Assembly (NCBI RefSeq): GCF_020360975.1
Contig: NW_025408670.1
Span: forward strand, 1,054,001 to 1,118,000
Origin: Hirsutella rhossiliensis
Taxonomy: Eukaryota; Ascomycota; Sordariomycetes; Hypocreales; Ophiocordycipitaceae
Reading direction: 5' to 3'
Length of the DNA stretch: 64,000 nucleotides
Shown here one piece after another: positions 37,900-48,134 of this stretch. Within the stretch, counting starts at the first letter, position 1; each line of letters begins with the position of its first letter. The notes beneath the pieces were generated by a model. The model made no database searches and had not been told where the DNA came from. It saw nothing but the letters and a program-made list of their open reading frames with translations. The position numbers and the translations under genes were made by a program.

Positions 37900-39661
37900 G
37901 AATAAAGTTAATTAGGTAATTTAAAGGGATCGGGATTCTTTTATATATAATTTCTCCGACGATTTTATCCATAAGTCTATCGAACTTCTTATCTAGATCT
38001 ACTCTATATCTATAGTATATAGGGATAATCTTTAGGCTAGTTTTTACTATTCTCGTTATCTCGATTTCCTCTACGTCCTCTTTAACTCTTTATCTTTTCC
38101 CCTTATAGGCATTAATCCCTATCGTAGTCGTATAGATTATCTAATTATATATATCGCTTTATTATATATTGTCCGTAATTATAATAACTAATATCCTTCC
38201 TACTTCTTTTCTTATATCGCTTACTTCTAGATTCCTTAGCTTCTACTTATACGGGCTTCTATATCTCTAGAACTAGTCTAGGAAACTAGATTCTCTTTTA
38301 CTAGTAGCCTAATTCGGGTAAGATAGTATAACTATAGCTTTAACCTATTTTATAAGTAGTAATATAAAGGAGTCTAGCTATGTATCTACCTAGTATACGA
38401 TAAGCCTTTAAATATATATACCTATTTAAGAAAACCTATTAGTAAGCACCGGGGGAATTGCGCTTCTATTATCTTTTCTTCTAAGGTAAAGAGTCCCGTT
38501 TACTACTTTATATATTATAAATCCGATCTCGTAGTCCTAAGAGTATACCTCGTACTTATCGGGGTAGTGTCCTTCTTTACCGTAATAGAAGTATCTCCTA
38601 GGCCGGTTAAAAGCATTAACCTAAAGCTACGTATATTAATTAGATAGGTAGTAAAATCCGATAGTATTTACGCTACCTCCTCGTCTACGACTTAAAGAGT
38701 AGCCTCTACTACTAATACGTCTCTATTCCCTATTAAGCTAGTTAAACATCTGCTCTTGCTAGCGAGTAAGGTTAATCTTTATATCTTTAAAGGCTTTTAT
38801 TAGGTCTAAGATCTCCTTTACGGGCTGTCTAGGTTTCTTATCTATTTTCTTTAGCTCTTCGGGAAGTTTTTCTTCGCCCTCGTTAGATTCGGCTTCCTCT
38901 ATTACTTTATTAATTTCCCTAAAGAGCTAGTCTTTCTTTAGGTTCTTAAGCTTCTAATTATAGACTTTAGATACTATATCTTATCGCTTAACGTCCTAGC
39001 GAGGTGCTAAATAATTATTAATTATATAGATAAGGCTTTTATATAGGAGTTTCGAGATAACTTTAGATATCTTCCTATTTCTCTTTATAACGTTAATAAT
39101 AAGCTCCTTTAGCATTATACGGTAGATAAAGTATAACTAAACTATAGATTCTTCCTAGCCGTTAGGTTATACCTTACGCTATAGGTACGAGTAGAGACTA
39201 AGCTATTCTATAACTTCCGTAATAGTCTTAGGCTTTTTAGTATTATAATAGTCTAAGCGGTCGTTAGTAGTTTCTAGTTATTTAATATTATATATATAGT
39301 AGTATTAAAGGAGTCTCTTCTTTGCTTCTTCCTAGGTAAGTCCGTCTATAAGAATTTTAATAGTAGGGGCTTATATAGAGGAGATATAGACTTCGAGCTA
39401 GTCTATTTTATCCTCGTTATAGATACGGTTAACGCGTATCTCCCGTTTAAACTTCTTAAGGAATTTAGTTACGTTTTTACCGTTAAATTTTCCGATAGGT
39501 AGGAGTCGTAGTTAGCGGAGTCTTCCTACGAGGTTATCTTAGCTTCTAGTAAGTATATCCCTAAGTTTATTAGCAATCTTATTAATATCTACCTTAATTT
39601 TCTTTATATCGCTAGTAGTAGGATTAAATAATCCTTCTTAACGGCTAGTGTTTCTAGACAT
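37900..39661 (-). pseudogene. Gypsy-epsilon gag relic
   Basis: An ATG on the minus strand at 39,661 opens a readable gag: MSRNTSR at the start, a KFNGKNVTKFLKKF capsid-type box (about 39,450-39,490), and a zinc knuckle YFYYGKEGHY (about 38,570-38,605) in which cysteines have become tyrosine. Gag packages element RNA. Numerous TAA/TAG stops show it is dead. The start lies about 610 bp inside the 5' LTR edge, so there is a long leader. Confidence 0.85.
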
Positions 39662-40273
39662 AGTATGCCCGTAGATTACGAGGTTGCGAAATTTAGAGTT
39701 AGAGTTTTCGGAGTTAGAGGATATCTTATTATAACTATCTTATTACTTACTTTCTTATCTATTAGCGGGAGGTAGACGTTCTCTATAAGCTACCGCATAA
39801 AGGAGAGCTAAGGTTAAGGTTATTAGGGTGTCCCTCGTTAGTACCTATATTAGCATTATTAGTACGTATATAAGTAAGAGGTCTTAGTAGGGTTCTAAAA
39901 TAGTCTAGATTACGCTATTATCGTTATTTATGTCTTTTAAAGTATTATATAAGGATCGTGGTTTCTTAACTAAGTCGCTAGTATTAGGGGTCGTAGGGCT
40001 AATAATAGGAGCTCGGGGTTTTTTAGTATTAGCTTATTGCTTTTCCTTTACTACTAGCGAAGGCATTATCTAATTATTTATTTCCCGGTAAGTCTATCGC
40101 CTTATTAGGTCCCTAACTCTAGCTATTAAGGTAGTTGCTACTTTAATTATTAAATCCTTAGATTTTATTTTTTCTAAATAGTACCGTCGTCCTCTAGGTA
40201 TTCTCGGCTTCGTAAAGCCACTCGTCGCCGTATAAATAGAATAGAATAACGAGTTTACGCCCTAGAGACTAGT

Positions 40274-40644
40274 TTTAACGGGGATAAGGGTATACACCTA
40301 AAGCACGCGCAGCACGTAGTAAAGGATTAGCAGAGCAATTAACTACGCAATTATCTAATTACTTAGTCTATATATAGCTCTATAGGCTTTAGGTTATAAA
40401 TACGAGTCTTAGAGATTTCTTTACTCTATGCCTCTTCGTTTCTACTAGAGTCGCGCAACTAGCGGCATCTACTTTAAAGGGGAAAAACAAAAATTTAAAT
40501 TAACTATAATTAAGGATAATACCTAATTAGATAATCGAGGTCTTTATAACGCCTTTAAGTATACTTAGAAGAAAGTTAGAGGGGTGCTAGGGTCTTATCC
40601 TCTAACGGGCTAATGTCTATAGGGGTATAATCTTACCCGTTAAA
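40274..40644 (-). repeat. 5' LTR of Gypsy-epsilon
   Basis: 371 bp, partner of 28,085-28,456. The adjacent leader on the minus strand begins CTAGTCTCTAGGG; I could not match it to a specific tRNA. Confidence 0.93.
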
Positions 40645-42257
40645 ATACCTTCTTAAAGGACCGGAATTATAAGAGGGTATTATAGATATTAAGGGAAGTA
40701 CTAGAGTTAAAGATAGCTAACTTTTATAAGGGATAATTAGAGGGCTTTAATAGTTAGTTTTAGCCTTATTAATTTATAAGGAAAATAAAGGCCGGATTTA
40801 CTATACTAACGATTTTTCCTTAAATTTATAGGTTAAATAAGGGTAGTAGCGTTAATTACTATTTCTTAGTAACCTAAATCTCGTTTATCTTCTTTTATAA
40901 TAAGGGGTCCTCTTTAAGAGACTTTTTAATAACGTTTTCTAGTCCCTTAAAAAGTATAATTTTAAAAGGTTAATATTCCTTAAAGACCTACTAGTAGTCT
41001 TCTAGCTAATAGGGCCTTTTATACGCTTAGTATATAGGTCGATTCCTCCTTATTTATTATCTCTTTAAGGAGTCTTTATCTTTTTTTAAAAGGTCTACTT
41101 AAAAACCCCCCCTTTTTACCCCTTATTATTAATTTTAACGAGGTTTAATATTAACTAGTTCCTTAGTTTTTTAACTAATAGACTAAAAGGTCTATTAAGG
41201 GACTAGTTAGACTAGATAGACTAATAGGGCCTAGCCTAAAGTAGTAAGTAGAGCTAGGGCTAAGACTAGGGCAGCCGTTAAAGATAGGGTTAAGGCTCTT
41301 AAGGGAGGAGGAGCTAGAGAGGCAGCTATAGTAGTAGTAGTAGGGGCTATAGTAGGAGGGGCTATAGTACCTATAAGAGTAGTAGGTCGAGCCGTTAGGT
41401 CGAGTACTAGCTATAAAGGAATAAAACTACTTACTATTATACTTTAATAGCCTCTTTATTTAGTTCCTAGCTAGCTTCTTAAAAGATAGTTAAGTAACTA
41501 TTACTAATAGGCTTTATTAGTAGAGATATATCTTATAGCTACTAGCTAGAAAGAGCTTTTATTAAGAAGTATTAATTAGCTTCCTTAAGGATTTCTTCTT
41601 ACTTAGCTAGCTATAAAGAAGCTAGAAGGTTCCTAGTAGAAAAAGCTCTTAAGTAGGCTATATAAGTCTTTTTAATATAGTTAGTTATATAGCCCCTTAA
41701 GGGAGCTATTAAGGTCTTAAGCTTTAAAAGCTACTACTTAAGGGTCTCTTCTTCTTAAAGAGAGATTAGCTTCGCGGTACTAACGGATTCTATTATCGCT
41801 ATATATATAGTAGTTAGTAGCTTCGTTTTATAGAGGTATTCCTTATAGTAACTTTTATAGTTACCTAAGGTAGTAGAAAGAGCTTTTTATAATATAGAGG
41901 TTAGCTTAGTAAAGAGGGAAGCTCCCTTTATAAATTTTATTGCCTTAAGATAAAGAGGGGGCTTAAGAGGGTCCTATTTATTAAAGAATACTAAATTATA
42001 AATAGTTCTATCTATATAAGCTTATAGCTCCTTTACTTACTTATATTAATCTTAGGGCTCTACTAGAGTTATCCTATAGACTATAAAGGCAGTAAAGTCG
42101 TTTTTTAATATTATTATAAAAGAGGGGGTAGAAAAGTTAGTTAAAAGCTAGCTTTTCTAGTAAAAGGGGTAAAGGAAGGGGCTATAAAGGATATAAGAAA
42201 TATACCTTTTATAGTAGCTAAAAGGTATAGAAATTCTATTCCTCCTAGGCTTATAAC
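40645..42257 (-). pseudogene. Copia-2 copy B gag/protease part
   Basis: Resumes copy A at about 5,745 and runs to the internal edge of the 5' LTR (copy A 7,351). By Copia order this holds integrase N-terminus, protease and gag on the minus strand. The candidate primer-binding site GTTATAAGCC is at its right end (about 42,248-42,257). Confidence 0.75.
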
Positions 42258-43208
42258 TTTTATAAAGAAAGATATAAGTATTATAACTATAGTTAGCGGG
42301 CTATAAGGGAGCCGGCTATATTTATATAATAAGGCGGCTCGGAATAATAGTTAGGACGAGAAGTTCCTTAAGCTTAGCTTACTTAGAGCGTATATAAGCT
42401 AAGTAAGCCTTATATAGATAGATTACTACTTAGGAGTATAGCTTATAAGTAAGCTATAGTAAGCTATAAAGGGGATTATAGCTAGAACTATAATCTAAGG
42501 ATAGTCTCTATAGGTATATATAGCTACTTACTTTTACTCCTTTAAATAGATAGCTCTTTAGCTTTTAATATAGATCTTTATTACGATTCTATCTTTAATT
42601 CTAATTACTTAGTTATAGTCTATAGTCTATAACCTCTAACTTATTACTAACGTAATATACTTATTATTACTTAGACCACGCCCTATTATATCTACTAATA
42701 TAAACCCCTTAATAGGTTTATCCCTTAGGAATAATACCGGTCGTTATAATAAGAAGTATATAAAAATATATAAAGGTAAAATTAAAAGTAAGGGGTTAGA
42801 TAGGTAAGGCAGAGATATTTAATTCTTATAAGGGTAGTAATTATAGTAAGAGAGTAATTATTATATTACCTTAATTATCTTTCCTTCTTTTATTTAACGC
42901 CCCTCTTTATACCTATTTAATATCTTTATTAATAAAAAAGATCTTATTTAAAGAAGCTACTATTATCCTCTTAACTACTAAGCTTTTTATTAGTTTTTCT
43001 ATTCTTTTCTAGCTATTACCGGTATATCCGTTTTATCTCTTACTACCTTTATAAGAAGCTATTGCTACTTTTACTTTCCCTTATACTATTACTTTTCTTT
43101 CTATACCTCTTTTTATCTCCTTTTTTTAAACTAGGTTTTTAGCTTCTTAGGTGCCTCTTACTAAGGGATATCTCTAAGAATTACGAAATTAAGCTATGCT
43201 TCGCGATA
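42258..43208 (-). repeat. 5' LTR of Copia-2 copy B, split by a solo LTR
   Basis: The LTR occupies 42,258-42,278 and 42,754-43,208; the middle is a Gypsy-delta solo LTR with its target duplication. Removing the insertion leaves about 476 bp, matching the copy A LTR. It ends in an unmutated CTTCGCGATA. Confidence 0.82.
42279..42748 (-). repeat. Solo LTR of the Gypsy-delta family
   Basis: About 470 bp, inverse copy of 2,487-2,960, flanked by ATAAG at 42,274-42,278 and 42,749-42,753. The target duplication and lack of internal sequence mark it as a solo LTR. Confidence 0.88.
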
Positions 43209-45200
43209 ATATAAGGCTAAACTATAAGCTCCCTTTATATAGTACTAAATATAACTTTATATATATTAACTATAGCTTCCTAAGAATTAAGGGAAACTTA
43301 AGCTAAGGGACTATATATACTACTAATAGCTATAAGAGGCCGTTAACCTTTAAAGCTACCTAAGCGATACCTTTAATAACTATACCTTTTATTATAGCTA
43401 AGGCGCCCTTTATACGCTTAAGGTAAATCTTCTTTATTAGTAAGTATAGCTTAAGGGCTTTTACTTTATTAATTATAGCGTAATACTAATAGCCCTTATC
43501 TATAAAAGTAAAAATAAAGTAAGTTTAGTTAATAATAACTAATATTAAAGTAGGTTCTTTTTTAATATACTTTATTAAGTCCTCTTTAGCTAGTATTAGC
43601 TTACTAAGCTCTAGGACCCGCCTTTATACTAAAGCTAAGCTTTTCCCTCTACCTTATATATAGCGAAGGTTCCCTTATCTCCCTTATCGTTAGATTTTAA
43701 TAAAGTATAGGTAACCTATATCTTTAATAGCCTCTTTATTAAAAGGAAGGGGCATAACCTAACTATATATATACTTACGCTATAATATATATAGCGGCCC
43801 TTTTTATATTATTTACTAATTCCCTTATAGAGTACTTACTTAGCCGTCTTACTAAACTATGCCGCTAGTAGATCGGCTAGGGCCTTATTATTCCCGCGCC
43901 CCCTAGGGCGTATAGCCGCTATCTAGACGTCGCTATCTATACCGACCGCTAATTTAAGAGCGGGCCTAGGTATAGATAAGCTAAGTAAAGAGGAACTATC
44001 TAGCTTATTAGTCCCGCTTAAGGCTAAGCGCTTATATAGCTTTTAAAAGTATAGCGTTTACTTATATCCTTAGGCTACCTTTATAAGGCGGTCTATATAG
44101 CCCTTATAAGTAGAGGGTATTATAATAAAGATAAGTAGCTCTTAAAGCGCTAAGGAGATTAAGTTTTATAGCTAGGTAAGCTTAGCGCCGTCCTTTTAAG
44201 CGGTATTACCCGCCGCGTAGGTTAAGGTCTCTTTAAATTCTAGTAAGAACTATTTAAGGGACTACCCCTCTTACTAAGTAAGAGTCTATAGCTTATATTA
44301 TACCTTCTCCTACTCTTATATATTACTAAAGGTATAGACTAAGTAGTTAAAGAATACTTAAGGGTCTTTTATTCCCTTAAGCCTACCTAACTTATAGAAG
44401 CTTACTACTTACTATATCTAAAGCTTTAATAGCGTATAAAGGAGCGAGAACTAAGCTATCTCTTTATAGCTATTAAGGCCTTATTTCTTATTAATATAGT
44501 ATTTCGCTATTAAGTAGTTAAGGAAAAAGTAAAAGGTCTCTAGCTTACTATCTTAGGTAGGCTAAAGTAGCCGCTTTTATCTACTAAGGGTCGCTTCGCG
44601 CTTTAACTTCTTAGTAGTAAGGGGCGTAACTATTAAAGCTAGCGTTAAAAGGGTATTAAGGATTTAGTATAAGGTCGCTCGTTAGTTTAGGTCTTATAAT
44701 ATCTAGTAAAATAGCTTTATAAATTATACTTATTCGTCCTATTACTACTAAGTATCTTTTTATAGGTATTACTAATATAGCTCTTTTACTTATTACTATA
44801 GCTATTAGTACTAGGATTTTTCTTATAATAGCTACTACTACTACTACTACCTTAGCTAGTACTACTAAGGTTTTAATATTAAGTCTAATATATTAATAGC
44901 TTATATTATTATAGGGTAAGTAGAGGGATATACTATAGGTGCTTTTTATTATATTATAATAGTAAGCTATATAGGATCTAAATATACGCCGCGCCTACTA
45001 CTACTTAATCTACGTTTATATATATTACCTACCTTACCCTATAACGCTATTAGCTAAGGTCTAGGCTAATATCTAGACCTATACTAAGGCTAAATACCCT
45101 TATAAACGCTTACTCTTTCTATAAAATAGGCTTAGAAAATATACTTATTAAAGTATACTATAAAAACTTAGGGCCCTTAATTAAAGTAGCTAATATAGAG
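43209..45200 (+). other. Unassigned RIP-mutated DNA, possibly LINE body
   Basis: About 2 kb between Copia-2 copy B and the recognisable LINE RNase H. A plus-strand frame near 43,965-44,560 reads as polar protein with TAA/TAG stops, but I could not find reverse transcriptase motifs. It may be the 5' part of the LINE or a different element. Confidence 0.4.
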
Positions 45201-46399
45201 CTATTTATAATGCTAAGGGTCTTAAAAGACTTAGCTAGGAGGCCTTAGCCCTTAAAGCTTAGCCCCCTTAACCTTATTATAGAGGCCTATATCTTTATAG
45301 ATAGCTAAGCCGCTATAAAGAAGGTTATAGGTTTCTTAGACCTAGCTATATATATTAAAAGGCTCCTATTTAGCTTAGAAGCCTTTTATAATATATAGCT
45401 ATATTAGTGCCCTAGCTACCTAGGGATCTTTAGTAATAAGCTAGCTAAGAAAAGCTTAGGGGCCCTTACTTAAGGGACCCCTTAGTATACTAAGGGTTAG
45501 ATATAAAGGTTATAAAAGGAATAGTTTATATTAAGGAGGACTACTATAAGCGCTGCTCTTATATATAGCGCCTTAGAGGTCCGGACTATCTAATATCTTT
45601 TTCCTTAGCGGGAGCTATAATATATCTATTACTATAGCTAATATAGGGAGCGTAGGGCTAGTCCTTAAAGCGCCCTTCTTATATTACCCCTTTAGTCTAT
45701 ATTAGCTACTTATAAAGAAAGGTCTAATAAGCTACTAAGGACTATTAAAGGGGCCTTTAGGCTATTAAGGTAGCTAAAGGCTCTAAGGCTAAGGGCCTAA
45801 GTAAATACTATATATCTATTTAAAAGACCCCCCGCCTAGCCTTTAGCCTAGAAAAGGACTATATAAGGAGGCCTAGGCCGACCCTTTTAGCCTTTTACTA
45901 GCACTTCTTTAAGGCTAGCTTTTTATTTTCCTTCCTAAAAAGGACTAATAAAGTAAACTAAGATAACTACTACTACGGCTAAGGAAGGTATATAGCTAGG
46001 CACCTTATCCTAAGGTACCCGAACTATAGGAGGGAAAGAGAGGTCCTTTATTAGGCCTTTAAGAGATAAAAGGAGGCCCTTAGCTTACCTTTTCTCTATA
46101 GCTCTAAGGAAGGAAGGGAAGCCCTTCTAACCTTCTTAGCTAAAATAGAGATAGGAACGGCTAAGTAGCTTAAGAAGGAGTAACCTAGGGGCCCTAGGGC
46201 CCTTAGGAGGGGAAAATACCGCGCGGGAGGAACTAGACTAACCTTTCCTTTATCTTTACCTTTATAGCTACCCTTTCCCTAATTAGTTATAAGCCCCCGG
46301 GCTCTATAGCTAGCTAGGACTGCTAATAGGGGCCTAGGCCCCTATTAGCCTTGCCATGGCCCCAGAGGCTGCATGCGAGTAATAATATAAAAAAAAAAG
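45200..46399 (+). mobile_element. Tad-like LINE, RNase H region and poly(A) 3' end
   Basis: On the plus strand an IFIDS.AA block (about 45,287-45,315) matches the IFTDSQAA motif of LINE RNase H, and a CPSYLGIFSNKLA block (about 45,410-45,450) matches the C-terminal W.PSH.GI.GNE.AD motif. The tail GTAATAATAT followed by a run of about ten A ends at 46,399; the inverse copy at 24,958-25,817 has the same tail. The last roughly 60 bp escape RIP and contain normal CpA/TpG. The 5' limit is uncertain and may lie in 43,209-45,200. Confidence 0.75.
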
Positions 46400-46429
46400 A
46401 TTGTTACCTCTTCCCTTTAGATGCTAAGG

Positions 46430-46832
46430 ATTAATATGGTTCAACAGCTCTTTTCGTGGCGATGAGAAATTGGCAGGTCAAGGTAGTAGAGCTGCTTGTT
46501 GCTGCCCGAGATTTGTGCTTGAATGCTAAATATAGATTTGATCGTTCGTTGATGTGGTATGCGAGGCAGGCAAAGCACGGCCAACCAGAACTTACACAGG
46601 TTCTTCATCGACGCGCTAAATCCTTGAATATTTCTCTTATTAACAACGACAATCCCCCGGGGCGCGCAGCTTAGCATGGGATGCCCATGCGAATACATGG
46701 AGCATTCGACGCATCTCTGTTCACTATTATTGCGAAAGCTGCGATGGTGGTGATTTCGACGTGTGCTTGGAATGCTTCCGGAAAGGCCTTCGATGTCGCA
46801 ATGCTTCTCACGAGTTAGTTTCGACCTGAATG
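46430..46832 (+). pseudogene. NLR-like gene fragment: ankyrin repeats plus ZZ zinc finger
   Basis: The upstream frame (46,432-46,674) reads as two degenerate ankyrin repeats (GSTALFVAMRN...VVELLVAA, then RSLMWYARQAKHGQPEL). A shift then gives a C-terminal ZZ-type zinc finger at about 46,725-46,829 with CESC, CLEC and C..ASH spacing, ending in TGA. Ankyrin arrays followed by a terminal ZZ finger are known in fungal NACHT/STAND (NLR-like) proteins, which act in non-self recognition. The N-terminal domains are absent: the LINE end lies 30 bp upstream. The frame change may be a short intron or a frameshift. Treated as a broken remnant. Confidence 0.55.
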
Positions 46833-46879
46833 AGACATACCGCGTTTTTCTACGAATTACTATGTTACGTGGATGCCCT

Positions 46880-47340
46880 TCTTAGCATCGACGTTAAAGC
46901 TAAGATACTTCAAGCTCTTTGCTTTGAAGTCGCATTTGTCGACATCGACCTACGGGTATATATCTTTTAGTTGCGCAAGGTCTTATCTTACCTTCTTCCG
47001 ATGGTCGGCAAGCAAGCCGCTGGAATATATCAAAGATGTCGTTAATGTGGGCAGAGCAAATCTCGTCTAGGAATTCCCGTAGCATGTGGTTGATGTAGCG
47101 CTACAAGGTTGCGGGCGCGCCCGTTAATCTAAGCGGCGTTACGAGCTACTTCTCTAGTCTATACCGTGTGTAGAAGTCTATCTTCTACTTATCCCTCTTC
47201 TTGACGAGGACCTTATGAAAGGCTGCGATGATATCTAATTTCGTTGGCCACTTGGCTTTTGATAGCGACCGCAGGGTCTCTTCGATTAACGGCAATGTGT
47301 AGCGATCTTGATGGTATAGTGGAGTTCCAAAATTGCCATC
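46880..47340 (-). pseudogene. Gypsy reverse transcriptase relic, mildly mutated
   Basis: The minus strand reads RYTLPLIEETLRSLSKAKW (about 47,240-47,310), LDIIAAFHKV (about 47,200-47,240), TPLRLTGAPAT (about 47,100-47,140) and AHINDIFDIF (about 47,005-47,050). These are the ordered blocks of Gypsy reverse transcriptase; the last corresponds to AYIDDILIFS with the catalytic DD reading ND. Only a few TAG stops interrupt the frame. It resembles none of the three Gypsy families on the left and has nearly normal base composition. Confidence 0.85.
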
Positions 47341-47618
47341 AGAGAGAGGTAGGCATCACCTACTGCTAGGTAAAAGGGCCACAAGGGAGTCATGCACGAT
47401 ACACCCGCTCTCGAAACTACTTTATCATTCACCTACTCGACGATTGGACGAGGCCCGTCGGCTAACTCTTTTCACTTAATAGCGGCGCCATAGAGTTTTA
47501 CAACAATGTCCCCTATCGGCCTCCGTAGGCCAAAGCCGACACCTTTTATACCAGACAACTGTAGAGACAGCTACTCTCAATGCATTGCCGCCCTAAGTCT
47601 GGTACAGGATGTTGCAAT
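47341..47618. other. Probable continuation of the Gypsy relic
   Basis: Lies upstream of the reverse transcriptase on the minus strand, where its N-terminal part or protease would be. I could not read a clear motif. No gene seen. Confidence 0.35.
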
Positions 47619-47831
47619 TTAGGTCCTTAGGCGCGTGACAGCTGTGTCTGTAGTGTTGGGACCCTGGGGAGTGGTGGTCTGGTCATCATCGACACCCTTG
47701 TCACCAGAAAGGAGCTTGCCAATCTTGGTCAGCATACCCCCCTGCTGAGGGTCCAGCAGATTTTTGGCGTCCTTGGCTGATTGGTCAAACTGGTCGCCCG
47801 CCGCCTGTTGCCCTGGGGTCAAGGTCTCCAA
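47619..47831 (-). CDS. Possible last exon of a small unknown protein
   Basis: A minus-strand frame of about 70 codons ends at a TAG at 47,619. It encodes a polar, Gln/Asp/Lys-rich segment (LTPGQQAAGDQF at the start, KLLSGDKGVDDDQTTT later) with normal codon use and no RIP. There is no ATG at the beginning, so if real it is a terminal exon joined to something upstream at 47,840-48,000, where I see no convincing partner. It may be a fragment left by transposon activity. Function unknown. Confidence 0.3.
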   Translation of the reverse strand: METLTPGQQAAGDQFDQSAKDAKNLLDPQQGGMLTKIGKLLSGDKGVDDDQTTTPQGPNTTDTAVTRLRT

Positions 47832-48134
47832 GAGGAGGTGTGTATAACAGGAGAATATAATACAAATTCATATGCGGTGTTCTCCTATTTCTTTATAGGG
47901 GTTATTCTAGCGTCAGCAAATACTACTAAAACGCTCCTCCGTACGGAGTACAGTATGCGCATACAAATTTGCAGTATCGGTGCTGCGCCTTAACCAGCCA
48001 CACCAGCCAACTTTTCAGTCGTCTTCCGCACTCACCCGCCGCCGCACGATTGGCCGGAGCCAAGCTTCCAAGTGCATAGGCATTTTCCTCCGGCCACGGC
48101 CGCGACCACGGCCGCGAGCCCGTTATAGCCCGCC
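47832..48134. other. Upstream region of the Rav2-like gene
   Basis: About 300 bp with no gene. A 12-bp perfect palindrome CTCCGTACGGAG lies at 47,937-47,948. The stretch 48,090-48,120 is rich in CCACGGCCGCG repeats. Confidence 0.5.

Larger units (their letters stand above)
28085..40644 (-). mobile_element. Gypsy-epsilon, complete 12.6-kb LTR retrotransposon
   Basis: Direct LTRs of 372 and 371 bp (28,085-28,456 and 40,274-40,644) with TTTAACGGG..CCCGTTAAA inverted ends are flanked by ATAC (28,081-28,084 and 40,645-40,648). The minus strand carries gag (from 39,661), protease, reverse transcriptase and integrase down to about 33,000. A purine tract AGGGAGGAG on the minus strand abuts the left LTR. 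Base composition is less AT-rich than its surroundings and the LTRs differ at only some 15-20 places, mostly C/T or G/A, so it is probably the youngest large insertion. Between pol and the 3' LTR lie 4.5 kb with plus-strand frames. Confidence 0.92.
8049..43208 (-). mobile_element. Copia-2 copy B, expanded to 35 kb by nested insertions
   Basis: After removing later insertions, the pieces 8,049-8,400, 23,330-24,957, 27,085-28,084, 40,645-42,278 and 42,754-43,208 join into one minus-strand Copia: 3' LTR, polypurine tract, RNase H and reverse transcriptase, integrase, gag, primer-binding site, 5' LTR. The two LTRs rebuild to about 475 and 476 bp. Interrupting elements are Gypsy-gamma (in the 3' LTR), a LINE piece with a Copia-1 solo LTR, Gypsy-epsilon, and a Gypsy-delta solo LTR (in the 5' LTR). 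About 1.2 kb matching copy A 3,475-4,730 is missing. A clear TSD for this outermost element was not found. Confidence 0.75.
1..46340. repeat. RIP-saturated retrotransposon block
   Basis: The sequence is AT-rich and strikingly poor in CpA and TpG while TpA is abundant and CpG survives. This is the known footprint of repeat-induced point mutation, which turns CpA into TpA on both strands. Conserved retroelement motifs are recognisable but cysteines appear as tyrosine, aspartates as asparagine, and glutamine or tryptophan codons as TAA/TAG. Reading frames above about 60 codons are essentially absent, apart from one short patch near 31,306-31,595. No cellular gene is visible. The elements inside are listed separately. 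A RIP index in sliding windows would quantify this. Confidence 0.97.

Noticed and set aside
1..46400. Centromere or telomere-proximal array
   Set aside because: The AT-rich block is long, but it is fully explained by nested retroelements; no satellite array or TTAGGG repeat is seen. A centromere cannot be excluded without CenH3 data.
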